Origin: Desulfotomaculum sp.
GTDB taxonomy: Bacteria; Bacillota; Desulfotomaculia; Desulfotomaculales; Nap2-2B
Assembly: GCA_003513005.1 (NCBI GenBank)
Contig: DOTD01000045.1
Coordinates: 1 to 10,595 of the forward strand
Length of the DNA: 10,595 nt
Reading direction: 5' to 3'
Each line of letters begins with the position of its first letter. Within the stretch, counting starts at the first letter, position 1. The notes beneath the pieces are model-generated. The model was given only the letters and a program-made list of their open reading frames with translations. It did not search any database and had not been told where the DNA came from. The position numbers and the translations under genes are program-made. Shown here in pieces: positions 7,146 to 10,595 of this stretch.

Positions 7146-7170
7146 AAATAGGGGTCAGGCTTGATTTATT
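7146..7170 (+). repeat. GGGGTCAGGCTTG repeat-like motif
   Basis: AATAGGGGTCAGGCTTGATT sits exactly where the transposase remnant breaks off. AAATA (7146-7150) can pair with TATTT (7167-7171). From memory, GGGGTCAGGCTTG-type sequences occur in many bacterial genomes next to REP-associated tyrosine transposases; there is only one copy here, so calling it a repeat is inference. Confidence 0.45.
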
Positions 7171-7302
7171 TTGATAATTGACTTATTAAGGAGGCTGATT
7201 TTTTTCTGCTCTATCTTGGAATTATTCTCTAATAGCTCAGTTTTCATAATTCGCGGCGCCGCTGGCAGCATGTTAAACTACTCTGAAAATTAACTTACAT
7301 AA

Positions 7303-7337
7303 GGGAGATCAACTGCCTATGTGCCCATGTTCACCTC
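7303..7337 (+). repeat. Degenerate 35-base direct repeat, copy B
   Basis: Partner of 5621-5655, same orientation, 29 of 35 identical. It lies about 80 bases upstream of tepA and about 160 bases from the transposase remnant. Confidence 0.6.
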
Positions 7338-7415
7338 TTTTAAAAAACTCAAGGTGTATTTTTGGTTATATTTAAACATACTAAAAAAACAATTTGACTG
7401 CAAGGAGAAGAACAG

Positions 7416-8222
7416 ATGCCCGAAGAAAACCCCGGCAACGGCAAGAATGATTTTCCCTACCCGCCAGATTTTGAACCGGATCACGGCTGTGACCCGTATG
7501 ACCCGAACGCCCCCGTACCGCAGGATCCCCAACCGGAAAAGCAGAACCAGTCAAGCATGCAAAATTTGAAGGAGATGGGGACCAATACTTTACCGGATGG
7601 CAAAAGCAATATTCACTGCCTGACCATCATCGGCCAGATCGAAGGGCACCTTGTTCTGCCTCCCCAGAACAAAACCACCAAGTATGAGCATATCATCCCC
7701 CAACTGGTTGCCCTGGAGGAAAGCAGCGACATTGAAGGCGTGCTGGTGGTCCTTAACACAGTAGGCGGCGATGTAGAAGCCGGTCTGGCAATTTCCGAGA
7801 TGGTCGCCGGGCTTTCCAAGCCGACCGTGGCTATAGTCCTGGGCGGCGGACACAGCATCGGGGTCCCAATAGCAGTGGCGGCACAGTACAGCTTCATCGC
7901 CCTGACCGCCAGCATGACCATCCACCCGATCAGACTGAACGGCCTGGTGATCGGCGTCCCGCAGACCTATGAATACCTGGACAAAATGCAGGACAGGGTA
8001 GTGCGCTTTGTAACCCAGCACTCCAAAATAAATGAAGCAACCTTCAGGGAAATGATGTTCCGCACGGGCGAACTGGCCAGGGATATCGGGACTGTTTTAA
8101 TCGGCCAGGAAGCGGTCGAATGCGGCTTAATCGATGAAGTGGGAAGCGTGGGGCATGCGGTGGATAAGCTGAAGAGGTTGATCAGGGATAAAAAACAGTG
8201 GGAAGTGCAATCTGTTCAATGA
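7416..8222 (+). CDS. tepA: ClpP-like protease TepA
   Basis: A ClpP-fold serine protease of the TepA (YmfB) type. In Bacillus subtilis this protein has been linked to spore outgrowth and breakdown of small acid-soluble spore proteins. The 268 residues begin with about 60 acidic, Pro/Asp/Asn-rich residues without a fold, then the conserved core from SNIHCLTIIGQIEGH. The likely triad is Ser147 (GGGHSIGV), His170 (MTIHPIR) and Asp223 (ARDIGT, at the place of the ClpP RD motif). NTVGGDVEAGLAISEM (about 114-129) shapes the substrate groove. The ATG has AAGGAG (7402-7407) eight bases upstream, so the long N-terminus is probably real. No signal peptide is seen, so it is cytoplasmic. It overlaps ylzJ by four bases. 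In Bacillus spoIIIE follows on the same strand; here it does not. Confidence 0.95.
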   Translation: MPEENPGNGKNDFPYPPDFEPDHGCDPYDPNAPVPQDPQPEKQNQSSMQNLKEMGTNTLPDGKSNIHCLTIIGQIEGHLVLPPQNKTTKYEHIIPQLVALEESSDIEGVLVVLNTVGGDVEAGLAISEMVAGLSKPTVAIVLGGGHSIGVPIAVAAQYSFIALTASMTIHPIRLNGLVIGVPQTYEYLDKMQDRVVRFVTQHSKINEATFREMMFRTGELARDIGTVLIGQEAVECGLIDEVGSVGHAVDKLKRLIRDKKQWEVQSVQ

Positions 8223-8452
8223 TTATCTACACACCTTTATACCTCGAACTAGTCCTGGAAGGGCTGGAAGATATGAAAGAGCCCAAAACCCGCCAGGTGG
8301 AACTGGACGGAGTTCCCCTGGTTATTGAAGATACCGGCCCCGGGCAGGGCAGGGTGGTCAAATTATTAAGCACCAACCCAAAGGACTACCTGCGCGCCGA
8401 TTTAAGCCCGGGTGCTGTAATTAAATTCACACAGCAGTGGTCCAAACCTTAA
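8219..8452 (+). CDS. ylzJ: YlzJ-like protein
   Basis: A 77-residue protein of unknown function related to Bacillus YlzJ. The ATG (8219-8221) overlaps the tepA stop in the arrangement ATGA, a sign of translational coupling. From there it reads MIIYTPLYLELVLEG, the family opening, followed by an acidic middle, LLSTNPKDYLRADLSPGA near residues 53-70 and a short tail. The frame is also open for seven codons upstream, but those lie inside tepA and lack family resemblance. No membrane segment or cysteine pair is present. Its fixed place after tepA suggests a joint role, but none is established. No convincing terminator follows within the 72 bases before the converging kinase gene. Confidence 0.87.
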   Translation: MIIYTPLYLELVLEGLEDMKEPKTRQVELDGVPLVIEDTGPGQGRVVKLLSTNPKDYLRADLSPGAVIKFTQQWSKP

Positions 8453-8524
8453 AACAAGCCGCGTCATGGAAGTCTCCCCGGTAAATTTCAGGATATTCCT
8501 GCTCCAGATTAAAATTAAGTTTCC

Positions 8525-8920
8525 TTAAGTCCTAAAACTAAAACTAACAAAAAAAGTTGTTCCGGCCGGGCTGGTTTCCAGATCTATTTTTGCGTTATGT
8601 CTGGCGGCTATCTTATAGCAAACCGCCAGGCCCAGACCGGTGCCGGAGTCCTTGGTAGTAAAAAACGGCATGTACAGTTTATCCATATGCTCCGGCAGAA
8701 TCCCCTTACCCTGGTCTTTCACCGCCAGGATAACGCTCTGTCCGTCAGTGAACGTTTTTATTGTAAGATATCCCCCCTTGTCCATCGCTTCAAGCCCGTT
8801 GCGGGTGAGGTTAAGGATCAATTGTTTAATATCATTCTCTTCGAAGCTTATGTCGGGAATTTCTTCAAGCTCGAGATTGACATTTTTATCATCTTTAATT
8901 GCGTCTATTTCTATTAAGGT
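8525..8920 (-). pseudogene. HATPase_c part of the broken kinase
   Basis: This frame is open from 8920 to the TAA at 8525-8527 and has no credible start of its own. It encodes the ATP-binding domain with all boxes present: N box ILNLTRNGLEAM, G1 box VKDQGKGI, F box MPFFTTK and G2 box GTGLGLAV, then a normal C-terminal end (FFVSFSFRT). The motifs are undamaged, so decay is recent or the domain is still used. Without a Shine-Dalgarno it would be made only through frameshifting at about 8915. Confidence 0.75.
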
Positions 8921-10235
8921 TTAACCGGTCCAGGCGGGCCATTTCTTTTTCCATTTTTACCCTCTTTGTTATGTCCTGAAATACAAGAATAACACCGTAT
9001 ATGTTTCCCTCACAGTCATCTATAGGCGTTGCGCTGTCTGTAAGTACCATCTCCTCACCGTCACGGGAAATAAGTACCGTGCTGTTCGCCAAACCGATAA
9101 TCTTGCCTGCCGCAAGGACCTTTTCAACGGGATTTTCACAGCGCTGGCGTGTTTGTTCGTTAATAATATAAAATACCTCTGCCAAAGGCGTCCCCTTTGC
9201 TTCCTCCTCCTGCCGCCAGCCGGTAAGTGTTTCAGCGGCGCTGTTCATCTTATCCACACGGCCTTCCATGTCAGCGGTGATTATTCCGTCGCCGCATGAC
9301 ATAAAGGTTATCAGCCAGCGCTCCTCTTCTTCCTTCAGTTCTTTCTCAAGCTGCTTTCTTTCTGAAATATCCCGGAAAAGTATGGAAATGCCTTCCTGGA
9401 AAGGATAGACGTGACCTGCAACCCAAATCTTAGAATAAATTGTTTTAGCCTCAAAATGGACTGGCTCTCTATCTAACATGACTTTGTGGTAGTTATCCCA
9501 GAAAATTGAGCCCCTGGCATCGGGGATTAAAGACCAAATGTTTTTACCAAGGACATCTTCGTTGAAAAAGTATTTTTTTGCTTCTTCGTTGGCATAAGTG
9601 AACTTCCACTCGTTATCAAGAGCAAAAAATGAGTCTGTCACACTTTCGAGGATGATTGAAATTTCTTCGTTCTTTTTTCTTAATTCTTCTTCAACTTCAG
9701 TGCGCCGGATATTTTCCCTTTTCAGCTGGTAATCACCCAGTTCAACCTCCCACGTACGCTTTATTACCAATTCTTCCAGGTGTTCCTGATGCTCCTTTAA
9801 AAAATATGCTAATTCTCTGCGCTCGGTAATATCCTCAAAAGCGGCTACCGCACCGGCAATAGCGCCGTTTTCATCAAGTAAAGGAATTGCGTTCCAGACG
9901 GCCGTCTTATGTTTCCCATCTTCCCAATAAAGGTCGATTTTCTGCTCTTTAACCGATTCACCCTGCAATACCGCACGCTGAATCGGCATTTCTTCCGGAG
10001 AAAGTTCTTTGCTTTCATAAAACGCCCTAAAGGGCAAGCTGCCCGAGGCAGTCTCTGAAAAAACTTCCCCTGGTTGAATCCTTAAAAATTCTGCTGCTTT
10101 TTTGTTATGCTTTATGTCACGGCAGGTTATGTCCGTTGTGATGGAAATTCCTGCAGGCACCGAATCGAAAACCTTTTTAAGCAGCTCAGGATCATGTTTT
10201 AAAATATTTGCTAAAGAATTAATAATCTCTTCCAA
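8895..10235 (-). CDS. Three-PAS N-terminal part of the broken kinase
   Basis: As it stands, this frame encodes a 446-residue protein with three PAS sensor domains at about 20-140, 193-292 and 305-425. Between the first two lies a charged, probably coiled-coil stretch (about 140-192), and each PAS ends in the typical DITERR, DISERK or DITKRV. The final residues NRNRRN come from the frameshift and end at TAA. The start is TTG 10233-10235, with AGGGGG (10244-10249) eight bases upstream. There are no membrane segments, so it would sense a cytoplasmic signal; the ligand cannot be told. The product could persist as a sensor without output, but I think it is a decayed gene. No response regulator lies nearby. 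Confidence 0.7.
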   Translation of the reverse strand: MEEIINSLANILKHDPELLKKVFDSVPAGISITTDITCRDIKHNKKAAEFLRIQPGEVFSETASGSLPFRAFYESKELSPEEMPIQRAVLQGESVKEQKIDLYWEDGKHKTAVWNAIPLLDENGAIAGAVAAFEDITERRELAYFLKEHQEHLEELVIKRTWEVELGDYQLKRENIRRTEVEEELRKKNEEISIILESVTDSFFALDNEWKFTYANEEAKKYFFNEDVLGKNIWSLIPDARGSIFWDNYHKVMLDREPVHFEAKTIYSKIWVAGHVYPFQEGISILFRDISERKQLEKELKEEEERWLITFMSCGDGIITADMEGRVDKMNSAAETLTGWRQEEEAKGTPLAEVFYIINEQTRQRCENPVEKVLAAGKIIGLANSTVLISRDGEEMVLTDSATPIDDCEGNIYGVILVFQDITKRVKMEKEMARLDRLNLNRNRRN

Positions 10236-10277
10236 AAAATCAGCCCCCTGATAAAATTACTATTAGAATGAAAATAT

Positions 10278-10313
10278 GACAAATTAAGCCTTGTATCCTT
10301 TGGTGAATTTGTC
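10278..10313. repeat. 8-bp inverted repeat upstream of the kinase gene
   Basis: GACAAATT (10278-10285) and AATTTGTC (10306-10313) are perfect inverted copies, 20 bases apart, 43-78 bases before the kinase start. Spacing and place would fit a dimeric regulator site over the promoter; that is inference. Confidence 0.45.
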
Positions 10314-10343
10314 GAATTGTGGTATTTTGAAATATTTTTTTTC

Positions 10344-10376
10344 GTAGGCAAGTAGGGACGGTTCTTGCTTGCCTAC
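10344..10376 (+). repeat. GGGACGGTTCTTG hairpin element, inverted relative to the left-end copies
   Basis: GTAGGCAAG (10344-10352) and CTTGCCTAC (10368-10376) form a perfect 9-bp stem around the loop TAGGGACGGTTCTTG. The loop matches the left-end elements, while the stem differs from CTAGCAAG/CTTGCTAG there and stays paired. It is read on the plus strand here and on the minus strand at 83-153. Confidence 0.75.
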
Positions 10377-10490
10377 CCAAAGCAAAGCAGTGACATTTCT
10401 TCTTGCCAGGAAATTATCTGAAGCCTCTTCCATTAATAAATCCTTTCCATTGGAAGCCCCTATATTTAATAACCAGATTGTATCACTCAG

Positions 10491-10531
10491 ACATATGATA
10501 TCAAAATTTAAAAATTAATCTTATCATATGT
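10491..10531. repeat. 10-bp perfect inverted repeat
   Basis: ACATATGATA (10491-10500) and TATCATATGT (10522-10531) are perfect inverted copies around a 21-base AT-rich spacer. No T-tract follows on either strand, so it is not a standard terminator. It could be an operator or the end of a small element. Confidence 0.5.
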
Positions 10532-10595
10532 AACTACTACTACAGCGATGAGTATAAAAGCTCTTTGACAACATTAAATAGCGACTTCGCCCAAT

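Larger units (their letters stand above)
6920..7415. other. Gene-free region between uppP and tepA with mobile-element debris
   Basis: About 500 bases without an intact gene. It holds the tail of a decayed transposase (7019-7144), a repeat-like GGGGTCAGGCTTG motif (7146-7170), the second copy of the 35-base repeat (7303-7337) and the 5' leader of tepA. A strong AAGGAGG at 7188-7194 is not followed by a usable start codon at normal distance. GCGGCGCCGC (7253-7262) is a short palindrome. No tepA promoter is clear: TTGATT (7161-7166) and TATTAA (7184-7189) are 17 bases apart but both hexamers are poor. Confidence 0.5.
8525..10235 (-). pseudogene. PAS-type sensor histidine kinase, broken by loss of its DHp domain and a frameshift
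   Basis: The locus holds the two ends of one membrane-free sensor kinase in different frames. The N-terminal part (PAS domains) reaches MARLDRLNL, the usual lead-in to the HisKA/DHp helix with the phospho-accepting His. Instead of the expected GEMAAGIGHEIRNP-type sequence the DNA goes directly to the region just before the ATPase domain (EIDAIKDDKNVNLELEEIP). About 80-100 residues, including the His, are missing. At the join the minus strand reads CCTTAATAGAA; removing one A (T at 8914 or 8915 on the plus strand) would give CTT ATA GAA and put both parts in one frame. So the locus shows a deletion plus a one-base indel. Either way, autophosphorylation of the usual kind is lost. The family sequence is from memory. 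Confidence 0.75.
10236..10595. other. Gene-free right edge with three inverted repeats
   Basis: No gene is seen in 360 bases. The stretch holds the Shine-Dalgarno of the kinase gene, an 8-bp inverted repeat (10278-10313), the second hairpin element (10344-10376), a 10-bp inverted repeat (10491-10531) and a boxA-like motif at the edge (10559-10570). It is otherwise AT-rich. No complete promoter for the kinase gene is clear: TTGTCA on the minus strand (about 10275-10280) has no good -10 at 17 bases. Confidence 0.5.

Noticed and set aside
7025..7147. Plus-strand open frame opposite the transposase remnant (includes MELGALQAHS)
   Set aside because: It is the antisense shadow of the ISAzo13-type tail, whose minus-strand reading matches a known family end.
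7188..7276. Strong AAGGAGG followed by a short open frame
   Set aside because: The nearest usable start (TTG near 7217) is more than 20 bases away and the frame has no recognisable content.
8198..8218. Upstream extension of ylzJ by seven codons
   Set aside because: The ATG at 8219 matches the family N-terminus and gives the classic ATGA overlap with tepA; the extension lies wholly within tepA.
8515..8528. TTAAG/CTTAA hairpin between ylzJ and the kinase gene as a shared terminator
   Set aside because: Only five AT-rich pairs and no T-tract on either strand.
1..10595. CRISPR array, tRNA or complete rRNA gene
   Set aside because: No regularly spaced repeats and no tRNA or rRNA signature sequences were seen on either strand.

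Overview
The window looks like a chromosomal segment of a spore-forming, anaerobic Firmicute, most likely of the Peptococcaceae (Pelotomaculum/Desulfotomaculum type). This rests on the gene set: a SpoIIIE-type DNA translocase, a RodZ-like protein, RimO, the ClpP-like protease TepA followed by YlzJ, and UppP. Purine-rich Shine-Dalgarno sites and frequent TTG starts fit a Firmicute. The genus assignment is inference from general knowledge, not from a search.

Layout. Positions 1-153 hold a short GC-rich edge and a tandem 34-base hairpin repeat that runs into the 3' end of an 89-codon gene of unknown function (minus strand). A minus-strand transcription unit follows, read from right to left: spoIIIE/ftsK (3249-5498), a RodZ-like gene (2439-3179), rimO (1059-2390) and a small membrane-anchored protein (501-1040). 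It ends at a good Rho-independent terminator (457-494). A likely internal promoter lies between spoIIIE and rodZ. uppP (6066-6848, minus) stands alone between two gene-free regions of about 0.57 kb. One of these is rich in palindromes; the other holds the tail of a decayed ISAzo13-type transposase cut off by a repeat-like motif. A degenerate 35-base direct repeat occurs once in each. tepA and ylzJ (7416-8452, plus) overlap by four bases. Facing them is a broken PAS-type sensor histidine kinase (8525-10235, minus). It has lost its phospho-accepting helical domain and carries a one-base frameshift at the deletion point. The right edge (10236-10595) has no gene but contains three inverted repeats, one being a second, inverted version of the left-end hairpin element.

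How the genes fit together. SpoIIIE (chromosome translocation), RodZ (cell shape), UppP (lipid carrier recycling for wall synthesis) and TepA (a protease tied to spore outgrowth in Bacillus) are cell-envelope and sporulation functions. In Bacillus tepA-ylzJ-spoIIIE lie in this order on one strand. Here the tepA-ylzJ pair points the other way and is separated from spoIIIE by uppP and mobile-element debris, so the cluster appears to have been rearranged.

I see no complete novel system. The most interesting signals are the hairpin element with compensating stem changes, the kinase that lost its DHp domain at a short sequence match, and the rearranged, debris-rich region around uppP.
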